64,000 nt of DNA from Brevibacterium sp. UCMA 11754 (lineage in GTDB: Bacteria > Actinomycetota > Actinomycetes > Actinomycetales > Brevibacteriaceae). The notes beneath the pieces are model-generated. The model was not told where the DNA came from. It saw only the letters and a list, made by a program, of their open reading frames with translations, and did not search any database. The stretch covers positions 124,001-188,000 of the forward strand of contig NZ_JACBOT010000036.1 of the NCBI RefSeq assembly GCF_021532275.1. Reading direction: 5' to 3'. The position numbers and the translations under genes are program-made. Positions 1-8,344 of the stretch are shown piece after piece (the stretch's first letter is position 1; every line of letters starts with the position of its first letter).

Positions 1-136
1 GCGTCTCGTCGTCAATGACCCGATAGCCCAGGAAGCCAGCGAACTCGACCGGATCCTCAGCCGTGAAGATCTCAAAGCGTTCACGACCGGGATTCTTGAC
101 CACCGTGACGGGGGTGGAACTGAGCTCGGGTTGCAT
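1..136 (-). CDS. GNAT-family N-acetyltransferase, N-terminal part (runs off left edge)
   Basis: The first 45 codons are visible. They start at ATG 136 after a good Shine-Dalgarno (AAGGAG, about 8 nt upstream). The peptide contains VVKNPGRERFEIF and then EFAGFLGYRVIDDET, which resembles the small COG2388-type GNAT proteins (YjdJ-like) whose beta-strand start reads like this before a DHTxVxPxxxGxG acetyl-CoA motif. That motif lies outside the window, so the family call is an inference from the N-terminus. The gene lies downstream of gluD on the same strand, after a hairpin at 182-217, so it is probably a separate transcript. Confidence 0.6.
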   Translation of the reverse strand, partial: MQPELSSTPVTVVKNPGRERFEIFTAEDPVEFAGFLGYRVIDDET

Positions 137-181
137 ATGGGACTCCTTGTCAACGGCATCGTCCTTGTCACGAACATTACA

Positions 182-217
182 GGGTGGCGCCGGGATCTTC
201 ACTCACCGACGCCACCC
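182..217 (-). terminator. Hairpin downstream of gluD
   Basis: An 8-bp perfect stem (GGGTGGCG, 182-189, with CGCCACCC, 210-217) lies 12 nt after the gluD stop. On the minus strand the 3' side reads TGTAATGTT, only weakly T-rich. It is probably the terminator or 3' stabiliser of the glu operon. Confidence 0.5.
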
Positions 218-229
218 CGTTGCGGTCGA

Positions 230-1072
230 TCAGGCGGCGGTCTGCGCCGACAGACCTTCTGCCCCGACGGGCGCGGTGGCCTTGCGCTGCAGTCGCCTCT
301 CCAGCCAGCGGGCGATTCCTGCGACGATCATATTGATGATGATGAACAGCATTGCACCGACCAGGAACGTCGGCAGCAGGTTGTTGTACTCGCGGCCGAT
401 GAGATTCACCTGGTAGAGCAGGTCCTGGTAGGTGACGATGAATCCCAGGGCCGAGTCCTTGAGCAGCACGACGATCTGCGCAATGATCGTGGGCATCATG
501 GCGCGAAGAGCCTGCGGCATCAGCACCAAGCTCATCACCTGCCCCGGACGTAGGCCGATGGCCATGGCGGCTTCCCTCTGCCCCTTCGGGACGGCGAGGA
601 TACCGGCACGGACGATCTCTGCGAGAACCATGCCGTTGTAGAGGGTGAGGCCGATGACGACGGACCAGAACGCTCCGATCGTGTTGCCGAAGATGAGGAA
701 CATCGCAAAGATGAGGAGCAGGACAGGGACCCCGCGGAAGAACTCGAGGACGATGGTTCCCGGTACCGAGATCGCCTTTTTGCTCGAGAGCCGCAGCAGC
801 GCGAATACGACGCCGACGACCAACGCCAGCACGGAAGCGACGACAGCGACCTTGAGGGTGGCCCCCATGCCTTTGAGGAGCACCAACTGAATCTGGGAGA
901 AGGTGAATGGATACCATTTCGCTGAGTCCAGCTGACCAGCATCGGCGAACTTCCAGATCACGAAGGCGACGAGGCCGGCCAACACAACGGCCGAGACGAT
1001 CGAGAGGATGATGTTGTTCCGGCGAGCCTTGGGGCCGGGCTCGTCGAACAGGACCTGAGTCGGTGCGCTCAT
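230..1072 (-). CDS. gluD: Glutamate-type amino-acid ABC transporter permease GluD
   Basis: A 280-aa inner-membrane permease of the polar amino-acid (HisMQ/GltJK) class. Hydrophobic segments lie at about 21-41, 72-94, 114-152 and 236-255. The EAA loop that docks on the ATPase is near 167-195 (REAAMAIGLRPGQ). Its start overlaps the gluC stop by 4 nt, so the two permeases are translationally coupled and form the heteromeric membrane channel. It is the last gene of gluA-B-C-D. The C-terminal tail (about 260-280) is hydrophilic, as in corynebacterial GluD. Substrate is inferred from gene order and similarity; glutamate is most likely, but other acidic or polar amino acids cannot be excluded. Confidence 0.9.
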   Translation of the reverse strand: MSAPTQVLFDEPGPKARRNNIILSIVSAVVLAGLVAFVIWKFADAGQLDSAKWYPFTFSQIQLVLLKGMGATLKVAVVASVLALVVGVVFALLRLSSKKAISVPGTIVLEFFRGVPVLLLIFAMFLIFGNTIGAFWSVVIGLTLYNGMVLAEIVRAGILAVPKGQREAAMAIGLRPGQVMSLVLMPQALRAMMPTIIAQIVVLLKDSALGFIVTYQDLLYQVNLIGREYNNLLPTFLVGAMLFIIINMIVAGIARWLERRLQRKATAPVGAEGLSAQTAA

Positions 1073-1731
1073 CGCAGGATCACCAGCTTCCTCTCGAGGT
1101 AGTCGAAGACGCGACCGAGGATCAGCGCCAGGATCAGGTAAGCAAGGGCAGTCCCGAACAGCAGCGGGATCACCAGATCTCCGCGCACCTCAATAGCATT
1201 GCGCATGGCCGAGATGAGTTCTCGATTGTTGAACGCCGACGCGATTGAGGTGTTCTTCAACAGCGCGATGATGACGCTGCCCAGGGGCGGGATGACGGTG
1301 CGGAACGCCTGGGGAAGGATCACCTGGCTCAGGGTCTGTCCGAAGGTGAGCCCGACTGCTCGTGCGGCTTCGGCCTGGCCCACTGGAATCGTCGAGATGC
1401 CCGATTTGAGGGTCTCGGCGACGAAACATGCTGTGTAGGCCGTCAGCGCCAGAATTGCATAGATGAAGGAGTTGAAGGAGCTGGTCGAGCCGAATCGGAT
1501 GTCGAGGAACGGCAGCCCGAAGGCACAGAAGAACATCACCAGCGTCAGCGGCGTGTTCCTCACGACGTTGATGTACGTTGAGGCCGCGAACCGCAGGACT
1601 GGTGTCGGTGAGACTCGCATTCCAGCCAGGATCGTTCCCAGCACGAGGGCACCGATCAGGGCGACGGTGAAGAGTTTGATGGTTCCCCAGATGCCTGAGA
1701 GGAACATCTCGAGAAGTTGCAGAAAATCCAT
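1069..1731 (-). CDS. gluC: Glutamate-type amino-acid ABC transporter permease GluC
   Basis: A 220-aa permease paired with GluD. Hydrophobic segments lie near 15-37, 62-75, 88-105 and 195-210. The EAA loop is at about 119-147 (AEAARAVGLTFGQ). The start at ATG 1731 follows AAGGA. It overlaps gluD by ATGA. A perfect 14-bp hairpin at 1748-1779 separates it from gluB, which probably lowers permease expression relative to the binding protein. Length and gene order match actinobacterial gluC. Confidence 0.9.
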   Translation of the reverse strand: MDFLQLLEMFLSGIWGTIKLFTVALIGALVLGTILAGMRVSPTPVLRFAASTYINVVRNTPLTLVMFFCAFGLPFLDIRFGSTSSFNSFIYAILALTAYTACFVAETLKSGISTIPVGQAEAARAVGLTFGQTLSQVILPQAFRTVIPPLGSVIIALLKNTSIASAFNNRELISAMRNAIEVRGDLVIPLLFGTALAYLILALILGRVFDYLERKLVILR

Positions 1732-1747
1732 TCCAGATTCCTTAATC

Positions 1748-1779
1748 GATGCGAGGGCACCATCGGGTGCCCTCGCATC
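1748..1779 (-). terminator. Intercistronic hairpin between gluB and gluC
   Basis: A perfect 14-bp stem (GATGCGAGGGCACC, 1748-1761, with its complement at 1766-1779) and a 4-nt loop fill most of the 67-bp gap between gluB and gluC. No U-tract follows on the minus strand (GATTAAGG), so it is better explained as an mRNA-stabilising or partial-termination element than as a full terminator. It would give high GluB and low permease levels. Confidence 0.65.
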
Positions 1780-1798
1780 ATGTCAATCTGAAGGCTGG

Positions 1799-2698
1799 TC
1801 AGTAACGGTCGATCTTGGGCATCTCGACATCATCGGCGGAGCCGAGGGAGTATTCGAATGCCTTCTTCCAGTCACCGTCGTCCATCCCCTTTTGGAGGGC
1901 ATCGTTGACGGCTTCGCGCATGGCGTCATCGCCCTTGGGCAGGCCGGCACCGTAGGGTTCTTCGGTGAATGGCTGGCCGACGACCTTGAATTCGCCTTCG
2001 TACTGTTTGGCATAGCCACGCAGGATCGCGTCGTCTGTCGTCACAGCGTCGACTGAGCCTGACTGCAGGTCGGTGACGCACTTCGAGTAGGTGTCATAGG
2101 CTACGAGCTCAGCCTTCTTGTACTTCTCTTCGATGTTCTGTGCCGGCGTCGAGCCGTCCACGGAGCAGACCTTCTTTCCGTCCAGGTCATCAGGGCCAGC
2201 GATGTCGGAATCGGCGGCCACGAGCAGATCCTGCCCGGCGACATAGTACGGTCCGGCGAAGTCGACGACCTTCTTGCGTTCGTCATTGATCGTGTAGGTG
2301 GCCACGACCATGTCGACGTTTCCCTGCTGCAGGAAGGGCTCACGGTTGGCAGAGACAGTCTCCGTGTATTTGATCTGGTCCGGGCTGAAGCCCAGCTGCG
2401 CGGCCACCATCTTCGCAATCTCGATATCGAATCCCTCGGGCTGCTCCGAGCCGGCCTTGACGTTGCCGAGACCGGGCTGGTCGTACTTGACTCCGACCTT
2501 CAGCTCGCCGGCGTCCTTGGCAGCCTTCCAGGTCTTGGAATCTTTAAAATCGGCGCTGTCGTTGACTGTGTACTCAGGTGCTTCCGCTTGGGCGCCGTCG
2601 CCCTCGGCAGGAGCATCCGGGGTTCCGCCTTGCCCGCAGCCGCTGAGCGCGAGCAGTCCGATTGCAACAGATGCGATTGAGAGTCTGAGCTTCTTCAT
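1799..2698 (-). CDS. gluB: Glutamate-type ABC transporter substrate-binding lipoprotein GluB
   Basis: A 299-aa extracytoplasmic solute-binding protein (SBP_bac_3 family). The N-terminus is a lipoprotein signal peptide with lipobox LALSGC, so Cys21 is lipidated and the protein is tethered to the outer face of the membrane. The mature protein has a low-complexity Glu/Ala/Asp linker (about 25-45) and then the bilobal binding domain (about 60-290), including FDIEIAKMVAAQLG and FAGPYYVAGQDLLV. ATG 2698 has a strong AAGGAG upstream. Acidic amino-acid specificity is inferred from gluA-D synteny. Confidence 0.9.
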   Translation of the reverse strand: MKKLRLSIASVAIGLLALSGCGQGGTPDAPAEGDGAQAEAPEYTVNDSADFKDSKTWKAAKDAGELKVGVKYDQPGLGNVKAGSEQPEGFDIEIAKMVAAQLGFSPDQIKYTETVSANREPFLQQGNVDMVVATYTINDERKKVVDFAGPYYVAGQDLLVAADSDIAGPDDLDGKKVCSVDGSTPAQNIEEKYKKAELVAYDTYSKCVTDLQSGSVDAVTTDDAILRGYAKQYEGEFKVVGQPFTEEPYGAGLPKGDDAMREAVNDALQKGMDDGDWKKAFEYSLGSADDVEMPKIDRY

Positions 2699-2751
2699 CG
2701 TTTCTCCTTGTGAGTGTGGTGCTGTGTGACCGACTATTTCGTTCGGTGTGA

Positions 2752-3501
2752 TCAGCGGGTGAGGATCTTGGACAGGAAGTCCTTGGCACGCGGGGTCTGG
2801 GGGTTGGTGAAGAACTCTTCGGGCTCGGCGACCTCGACGATCTCACCATCTGCCATGAATACGACGCGGTGAGCAGCCTTCCTTGCGAAGCCCATCTCGT
2901 GGGTTACGACCACCATGGTCATGCCTTCTTCGGCGAGTCCGACCATGACGTCGAGGACTTCATTGATCATCTCCGGGTCCAGAGCCGAGGTGGGCTCGTC
3001 GAAGAGCATCACCTTCGGCTTCATGGCCAGCGCACGGGCGATAGCGACGCGCTGCTGCTGCCCGCCGGAGAGCTGTGCTGGGTATTTATCGGCTTGGTGG
3101 GCGACTCCGACGCGTTCGAGCAGAGCCATTGACTGCTCTTCGGCTTCGGCTTTGGACAGTTTGCGGACCTTGATCGGGCCGAGGGTGACGTTCTCGAGAA
3201 TCGTCTTATGGGCGAAGAGGTTGAAGGCCTGGAAGACCATGCCCACGTCCGAGCGCAACTCTGCCAGGGTCGCGCCTTCAGCAGGCAGTTCCTTGCCGTC
3301 GATCGTGATCGAACCGGAGGTGATGGTCTCCAGACGATTGATCGTACGGCACAACGTCGATTTGCCGGATCCGGACGGCCCGATGACGACGACGACTTCG
3401 CGTTCTTTGATATTGAGGTTGATGTGCTTCAGAGCGTGAAAATCACCGTAGTGTTTCTCGACATCTGTGACTGACACCAGCGGTTGTGATTCAGCTCTCA
3501 T
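2752..3501 (-). CDS. gluA: Glutamate-type ABC transporter ATPase GluA
   Basis: A 249-aa cytoplasmic ATPase energising GluCD. Walker A GPSGSGKST is at 41-49, the Q-loop near 91, signature LSGGQQQRVAIARAL at 144-158, Walker B VMLFDEPTSALD at 164-175, and the H-loop in VVVTHEM. It is the first gene of the operon. No Shine-Dalgarno precedes ATG 3501. Instead TAAGAT lies 8 nt upstream, suggesting a leaderless mRNA. The next gene, gluB, follows after 53 nt with its own good ribosome-binding site. Confidence 0.93.
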   Translation of the reverse strand: MRAESQPLVSVTDVEKHYGDFHALKHINLNIKEREVVVVIGPSGSGKSTLCRTINRLETITSGSITIDGKELPAEGATLAELRSDVGMVFQAFNLFAHKTILENVTLGPIKVRKLSKAEAEEQSMALLERVGVAHQADKYPAQLSGGQQQRVAIARALAMKPKVMLFDEPTSALDPEMINEVLDVMVGLAEEGMTMVVVTHEMGFARKAAHRVVFMADGEIVEVAEPEEFFTNPQTPRAKDFLSKILTR

Positions 3502-3509
3502 GAGAGTTG

Positions 3510-3515
3510 ATCTTA
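3510..3515 (-). promoter_or_regulatory. Probable -10 box of a leaderless gluA promoter
   Basis: On the minus strand TAAGAT is followed by 8 nt and then the gluA ATG. No purine-rich ribosome-binding site lies between. A weak TTTCAT sits 17 nt upstream as a possible -35. The spacing would place the transcription start at or next to the initiation codon. The rest of 3516-3646 (to the synthetase stop) shows no gene. Confidence 0.45.
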
Positions 3516-3646
3516 GTGAATAAAGTTCTCACATGAAAAACGTGAAGTCTTGCCAGAAAAACTGCAACCGACTTGTGACCTGGGTCAGGAGCCGGCTGCA
3601 GTCTCGTCTGCGGCCCTCACACCGTCCGCGAAAGGGCAAATCGCGC

Positions 3647-5341
3647 TCAGCCTGCGATCGTGCTGTGGACGATCCTCTCGCCCTCTTCGCGCAGCTCGAT
3701 CTTGCGGATCTTGCCCGAGACCGTCATCGGGAAAGACTCCCGAACCTCTACGTAACGCGGGATCTTGAAGTGAGCGAGCTTGCCTGAGCAGAACTCGCGG
3801 ACCGCCTCGGCGTCCAAGGTTTCCACGTCGTCCTTGAGAATCACCCAGGCCATGAGCTCCTCACCGTACTTCTCATCGGGGATCCCGACGACTTGGACGT
3901 CTCTGATCGAGGGATGATGGTAGAGGAACTCCTCGACCTCGCGGGGATAGACGTTCTCTCCGCCGCGGATGACCATGTCCTTGATCCGGCCGGAGATATC
4001 GACGTAGCCGTTTTCGTCCATGATGCCGAGGTCGCCTGTATGGATCCAACGGGACTCATCGATCGCCTCGGCGGTCTTCTCCGGGTTCTCCCAGTACCCG
4101 AGCATGACAGCGTATCCGCGGGTGCACAGTTCCCCCTTCTGTCCGCGAGGGACGGCTTGACCCGTGACCGGGTCGGCGATCTTGATCTCGAGATGGGGCA
4201 TGACACGGCCGACGGTCTGAGTGCGGGCCTCGAGGGTGTCATCGACGCGGGTCATCATGGACACGGGCGAGGTCTCCGTCATGCCGTAGCAGATGGCGAC
4301 CTCTTCCATGTTCATATCGGTGATGACGCGTTTCATGATCTCGACCGGGCAGGGCGAGCCGGCCATGACACCGGTGCGCAACGAGCTGAGGTCGTAGCTC
4401 GAGAAGTCAGGGTGCTCGAGTTCGGCGATGAACATCGTGGGCACACCGTAGAGCGAGGTCGCCTTCTCCCCGGAGACTGCGCTCAGACTCGCCACAGGGT
4501 CGAATCCGGGAGAGGGCAGGATGATGGCAGCGCCGTGGCTGAGAGCCGCGAGGTTTCCGATGACCATCCCGAAGCAGTGGTAGTACGGGACCGGCAGGAC
4601 GACGGAGTCCTTCGAGGAGTAGCCCAGCATCTCTCCGATGAAGAACCCGTTGTTGAGGATGTTGTGATGGCTCAGCGTCACCCCTTTGGGGAAGCCTGTC
4701 GTGCCGGAGGTGTACTGGATGTTGATCGGGTCGTCCATCGCCAGCTCGTCCATGAGCTTCTGCAGGCGGACCGAATACTTAGCGCTCTCATCGTCGAGGA
4801 GGCTGCGACCGCTGCCGATCAGGCGGGCAAAGGACTGACGTTCGCCGATGACCGCATCGCCGAGGAGGTCGGACGGGAGCGTATCGAGGAAGACGAGTTC
4901 GAGTCCCGGCACCTTCGCCGCGACCTCGGTCGCGATCGCATGGAAATCCGAGTGGGGCGGGGCGGTGATCTGGGAGACGAGCATGCTCATGCCCGACTGC
5001 TTGACGACGTATTCAAGCTCGTGGCTGCGGTAGGAGGGGTTGACGTTGACGAGGATTGCGCCGACCTTCGCGGTGGCGTACTGGATCTGTGCCCATTCGG
5101 CGACGTTCTGCGCCCATATGCCGACCCGATCGCCCTTCTTGATTCCACGTTCAAGCAATCCGATGGCCAGGGCATCGGTATCGCGGTCGAATTCGGCATA
5201 GGTCCACCGACGGTCTGAATACCGGTCGACGAGCGCCAGTCCATTCGCGTGAGCAGCGGCAGTCGCCTTGATGTGCGCGGGGATGGTTTCTCCCAGCAGG
5301 GGTGTGTCCGACGGTCCTGAGGAATAGGAAAGTTCTGCCAC
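3647..5341 (-). CDS. AMP-forming fatty acyl-CoA synthetase (FadD-like)
   Basis: A 564-aa ANL-superfamily ligase that would activate a carboxylic acid to its acyl-CoA through an acyl-adenylate. P-loop TSGTTGFPKG is at 211-220. YGMTETSP follows in the middle, the hinge GRIKDMVIRGGENVYP lies in the C-terminal third, and the adenylation lysine is in TVSGKIRK near the end. GTG 5341 is preceded by AAAGGAG. It follows modBC on the same strand with a 33-bp gap, which suggests read-through but no obvious functional link to molybdenum. A medium- or long-chain fatty acid is the likeliest substrate; the sequence does not settle it. Confidence 0.85.
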   Translation of the reverse strand: MAELSYSSGPSDTPLLGETIPAHIKATAAAHANGLALVDRYSDRRWTYAEFDRDTDALAIGLLERGIKKGDRVGIWAQNVAEWAQIQYATAKVGAILVNVNPSYRSHELEYVVKQSGMSMLVSQITAPPHSDFHAIATEVAAKVPGLELVFLDTLPSDLLGDAVIGERQSFARLIGSGRSLLDDESAKYSVRLQKLMDELAMDDPINIQYTSGTTGFPKGVTLSHHNILNNGFFIGEMLGYSSKDSVVLPVPYYHCFGMVIGNLAALSHGAAIILPSPGFDPVASLSAVSGEKATSLYGVPTMFIAELEHPDFSSYDLSSLRTGVMAGSPCPVEIMKRVITDMNMEEVAICYGMTETSPVSMMTRVDDTLEARTQTVGRVMPHLEIKIADPVTGQAVPRGQKGELCTRGYAVMLGYWENPEKTAEAIDESRWIHTGDLGIMDENGYVDISGRIKDMVIRGGENVYPREVEEFLYHHPSIRDVQVVGIPDEKYGEELMAWVILKDDVETLDAEAVREFCSGKLAHFKIPRYVEVRESFPMTVSGKIRKIELREEGERIVHSTIAG

Positions 5342-5374
5342 GTCGTTGTGCTCCTTTGTACCGGTTCGATGGTG

Positions 5375-7075
5375 CTAGCGTGATCTACTGCACAGTATGC
5401 CTTCTGCGTCCCCGTCGCAAAAGCTGTGGAGGAAGTCGTGTCCAGGTATGTCCGACGACTGACGAGAACTCGCCGACAGGCTGGCTCCGACGTCTCCCAC
5501 GGGTGCGCTGAACGCAACGCTTCCGGAGTCGATGAGCACCAGCGTGGACGCCAGTGCGGTGACGTCGTCGACATCGTGGGTGATGATGACGGCGCTTCGA
5601 CCTGACAGCACCTGCCCGAGCACGCGTCGCGTCTCGACTCTGACGTCGACGTCCAGGGCCGACAGCGGCTCGTCGAGGAGCAGCAGCTTCGGATCGGTGA
5701 CCAGTGCTCGGGCGAGAGCGATTCGGGCTGCCTGTCCCCCGGATACGGCATCGGGTCTGCGGTCCGCGCAGTGACCTACGCCGAGGCTCGAGAGCATGCG
5801 TCCGGCGATTCTTCGTGCGTCGCCAGTTCGCTGTCCGTGGGCTCTGAGGCCGAAGGCCACATTGTCGATGACGTTCAGATGCGGGAACAGGAGCGGGTTC
5901 TGAGCCAGGTGGACGATGCCTCTGGCGTGAACGGGCGGCCACCTGTTCGCGTCGAGGTCGAAGACGGTCTCATCGCCGACGTGCAGGGAGCCGGATTCGG
6001 CGGAGATCGCTCCGGTCATCAGCTGGAAGAGGCTGGACTTTCCCGCTCCGTTGCGACCGATGATCGCCGTCGTCGTGCCGGTCGGCATCGTGAGATCGAC
6101 GTTGATACCGCGCTCAGGAAGCCGAGCCCTGAGACGAACCGCGGAGGTCTTCGGCCGCGGTCGCTCGGTGTGCGCCTCGGGGCCGAGTCCTCCGGAGAAC
6201 GTCGAAGACGGTCCCGGACGGAGTGTCGAAGCCTCGACCGCCTCCGGTGCCGCGGCCGAACGCGGAGCGCGCAGTCTTGGTGCGTGAGGAGACCGGTAGG
6301 CGAGGACGATGATGACCAGGGCGACGACGATGAGGAGCAGGGACAATGCGATTGCCGACTGCGGGTCGGATTCACGGACCAGATAGATCTGCAGCGGCAT
6401 CGTTCGGGTGGCCCCCGAGAGAGAGCCTGCAAATGTCAGAGTTGCACCGAACTCCCCCAGCGCTCGGGCGAAGCAGAGGATGGCGCCGGTCATGATTCCT
6501 TGGCGCAGGAGCGGAAGTGTGATGTGGAAGAACACGCGGTTGGGCGCTGCGCCGAGCTCGGCCGCGGCGAGTTCGAAGTCCTGCCCCCGGGCGGCGACCG
6601 CCGTCTCGACGGACATGACCATGAATGGAAGCGACACGAAGATCTGCGCAAACACGACGGCTGCCGTTGTATATGCCAAGCCCAGTCCCATGTCGGTGAG
6701 CAGGTACCCGAGGAAGGCTGTTCTCCCCCAGGTGTAGAGCAGTGCCAGACCGCTGACCACCGGCGGCAGGACGAGTGGCAGCAGGATGAGCGTGCGCACG
6801 ACACGCTGCCCGCGGAAGGTGCGCGTCGCGAGCAGGTAGCCCAGGGGGAAGCCGATGCTCACGCTCACCAGAGCAGCGATGACGGAGGTCAGCAGTGAGA
6901 GTCCCATCGCCAATTGAGATTCCGGCGACAGAATGATCTCGCCGAGGTGGCTGGGCTCGATTCGTGTGATCATCCCGATGATCGGGACGAGGAGGAAGGC
7001 GATGCCGAGCCCGGCAGGGATCCAGAGCCACGCCGGCACCGTTGAGTGGCCGCGTCTCCTGCGCGTATTCGTCAT
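5375..7075 (-). CDS. modBC: Molybdate ABC transporter fusion: permease ModB plus ATPase ModC
   Basis: A 566-aa single polypeptide. Residues 1-262 are a ModB-type permease with about five or six membrane segments and the EAA loop at about 168-193 (FELAAAELGAAPNR). Residues 263-315 form an Ala/Pro/Arg-rich linker. Residues 316-510 are a ModC-type ATPase with Walker A GRNGAGKSS at 340-348, signature VSGGQAARIALARAL at 444-458 and Walker B LLLLDEPLSALD at 464-475. The usual C-terminal TOBE/Mop domain of ModC is missing: the last 50 residues are unrelated and low in complexity. It pairs with the ModA gene 29 bp upstream. Two fused copies would form the full transporter. Confidence 0.9.
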   Translation of the reverse strand: MTNTRRRRGHSTVPAWLWIPAGLGIAFLLVPIIGMITRIEPSHLGEIILSPESQLAMGLSLLTSVIAALVSVSIGFPLGYLLATRTFRGQRVVRTLILLPLVLPPVVSGLALLYTWGRTAFLGYLLTDMGLGLAYTTAAVVFAQIFVSLPFMVMSVETAVAARGQDFELAAAELGAAPNRVFFHITLPLLRQGIMTGAILCFARALGEFGATLTFAGSLSGATRTMPLQIYLVRESDPQSAIALSLLLIVVALVIIVLAYRSPHAPRLRAPRSAAAPEAVEASTLRPGPSSTFSGGLGPEAHTERPRPKTSAVRLRARLPERGINVDLTMPTGTTTAIIGRNGAGKSSLFQLMTGAISAESGSLHVGDETVFDLDANRWPPVHARGIVHLAQNPLLFPHLNVIDNVAFGLRAHGQRTGDARRIAGRMLSSLGVGHCADRRPDAVSGGQAARIALARALVTDPKLLLLDEPLSALDVDVRVETRRVLGQVLSGRSAVIITHDVDDVTALASTLVLIDSGSVAFSAPVGDVGASLSASSRQSSDIPGHDFLHSFCDGDAEGILCSRSR

Positions 7076-7104
7076 ATCAGGACTCCCAGGTCAGAACGGT
7101 CAGA

Positions 7105-7869
7105 TCAGGGAGTCGAGAATCCGGCGTCCTCGAACAACCTGATCGCCTCGTCAGACTTCAGGAACGACACGAACTCATCGGCGGCTTCCTGGTTCTCACT
7201 CGCTCCGACCGTCGCCGCCGGGTACTTGTTGATGACCTTGTCCGCGCCGTCGAGCACGACCTGTTCGACGTCTCCGTTTCCACGGGCGACATCGGTGACG
7301 TAGACGATGCCGGCGTCGGCCTGGCCGGCACTGACCTTGCCCAGAACATCAGTGACCGAGTTCTCCTCGCTGACGGGGTCGAGTGCGACATCATTCTGGT
7401 GCGCCCACTTCTCGGTGGCGGCACCGCAGGGGACCTGGGGCGCGCAGACGACGAGGTCCTTGCCCGTGAAGTCCTTCGACGAGGCGATGTTCTCCGGGTT
7501 TCCCTTCGGCACGGCCAGGGTCAGCGTGTTCGAGGCGAAGATCTGCGGCGCCCCGGCCAGTAGGTCATCACTGTTGAGCGTGTTCATCGTCGACTCATCG
7601 GCGGTGGCGATCACGTCTGCCGGAGCCCCTTCCGAGATCTGTGCGACGAGATCGGAGGAGCCTGCGAAGGAGAACTTCACCTCGACGTCGGGCTCGGTCT
7701 TGTTGAACTCCTCGGCGACATCGTCGAAGACCTCGGTCAATGATGCGGCGGCGAAGACCGTCAGAGTTGTCTTCTCCCCCGGGTCCGAGCCCGAATCCGA
7801 GCCTGAGCCGGTCGAACAGGCGGTGAGTGTGAGCAGTGCGACGATGCACGCTGCAGATAGATGCTTCAT
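7105..7869 (-). CDS. modA: Molybdate-binding lipoprotein ModA
   Basis: About 254 aa from ATG 7869. An upstream in-frame ATG at 7911 would add 14 residues that spoil the signal peptide, so the shorter form is preferred. The N-terminus MKHLSAACIVALLTLTAC is a lipoprotein signal with lipidated Cys18. The mature part starts with a Ser/Gly/Asp linker and continues with LTVFAAASLTEVFDDVAEEF and VKFSFAGSSDLVAQI, the oxyanion-binding motifs of ModA. It captures molybdate (or tungstate) outside the cell for ModBC encoded directly downstream. Confidence 0.92.
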   Translation of the reverse strand: MKHLSAACIVALLTLTACSTGSGSDSGSDPGEKTTLTVFAAASLTEVFDDVAEEFNKTEPDVEVKFSFAGSSDLVAQISEGAPADVIATADESTMNTLNSDDLLAGAPQIFASNTLTLAVPKGNPENIASSKDFTGKDLVVCAPQVPCGAATEKWAHQNDVALDPVSEENSVTDVLGKVSAGQADAGIVYVTDVARGNGDVEQVVLDGADKVINKYPAATVGASENQEAADEFVSFLKSDEAIRLFEDAGFSTP

Positions 7870-7942
7870 TCGTCCATTAAACCCGCATTCGCGGATAAAA
7901 TGCACATTCATCTCAGCATCTACGACAACGAGGGCGAACTTG

Positions 7943-8344
7943 TCAGCCGGTTGCCGCAGTGTCGATGGAGACCATCGTGGCCTTCACCGAGGCGGTGGCA
8001 AGACTGCCCGGTTCGAGCTCGAGCTGTCTGCAGGCCTCTGCTGACATCAAGGACACGACGCGGAAAGGACCGCATTGGAGACTGACCTGCGCCATTACCC
8101 CGTCGATGACCACGTCGGTGACGAGACCGGCGAACCGATTGCGGGCAGAACTCACGACACCGGTCGGATCATCGAGGGCCGCAGAACTCGACTGCGCCAG
8201 CGCCACGAGCTCGCGCCCCTCAACCACTGCCCGATTGGATCCATCCTTGTGCTGGGTGAGTTTTCCTTCGCTGACCCACCGGCGGATGGTGTCATCACTG
8301 ACCCCGAGGAACCGGGCCGCATCATTGATGCGCAGTTCCGTCAT
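7943..8344 (-). CDS. HTH-TOBE molybdate-responsive regulator (ModE-like, excisionase-type HTH)
   Basis: A 133-aa protein from ATG 8344, which overlaps the moaE stop as ATGA. A start at 8362 is possible but less likely. Residues 3-30 form a MerR/excisionase-like helix-turn-helix (INDAARFLGVSDDTIRRWV). Residues about 60-128 form a single TOBE/Mop domain (NRFAGLVTDVVIDGVMAQV, then VVSLMSAEACRQLELEPG) of the kind that binds molybdate. It sits between moaE and modA, so it probably senses molybdate and controls the mod/moa genes. It could also act only as a molybdate store. It differs from classical ModE, which has a winged-helix LysR-like domain and a di-Mop domain. Confidence 0.85.
   Translation of the reverse strand: MTELRINDAARFLGVSDDTIRRWVSEGKLTQHKDGSNRAVVEGRELVALAQSSSAALDDPTGVVSSARNRFAGLVTDVVIDGVMAQVSLQCGPFRVVSLMSAEACRQLELEPGSLATASVKATMVSIDTAATG

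Noticed and set aside
3893..5218. 441-codon plus-strand frame opposite the acyl-CoA synthetase
   Set aside because: Mirror of a GC-rich gene; composition is Asp/Arg/His/Gly-rich without any domain, and the minus strand carries a complete ANL enzyme.
5771..6898. 375-codon plus-strand frame opposite modBC
   Set aside because: Antisense shadow of a clear ModB-ModC fusion; no recognisable motif.
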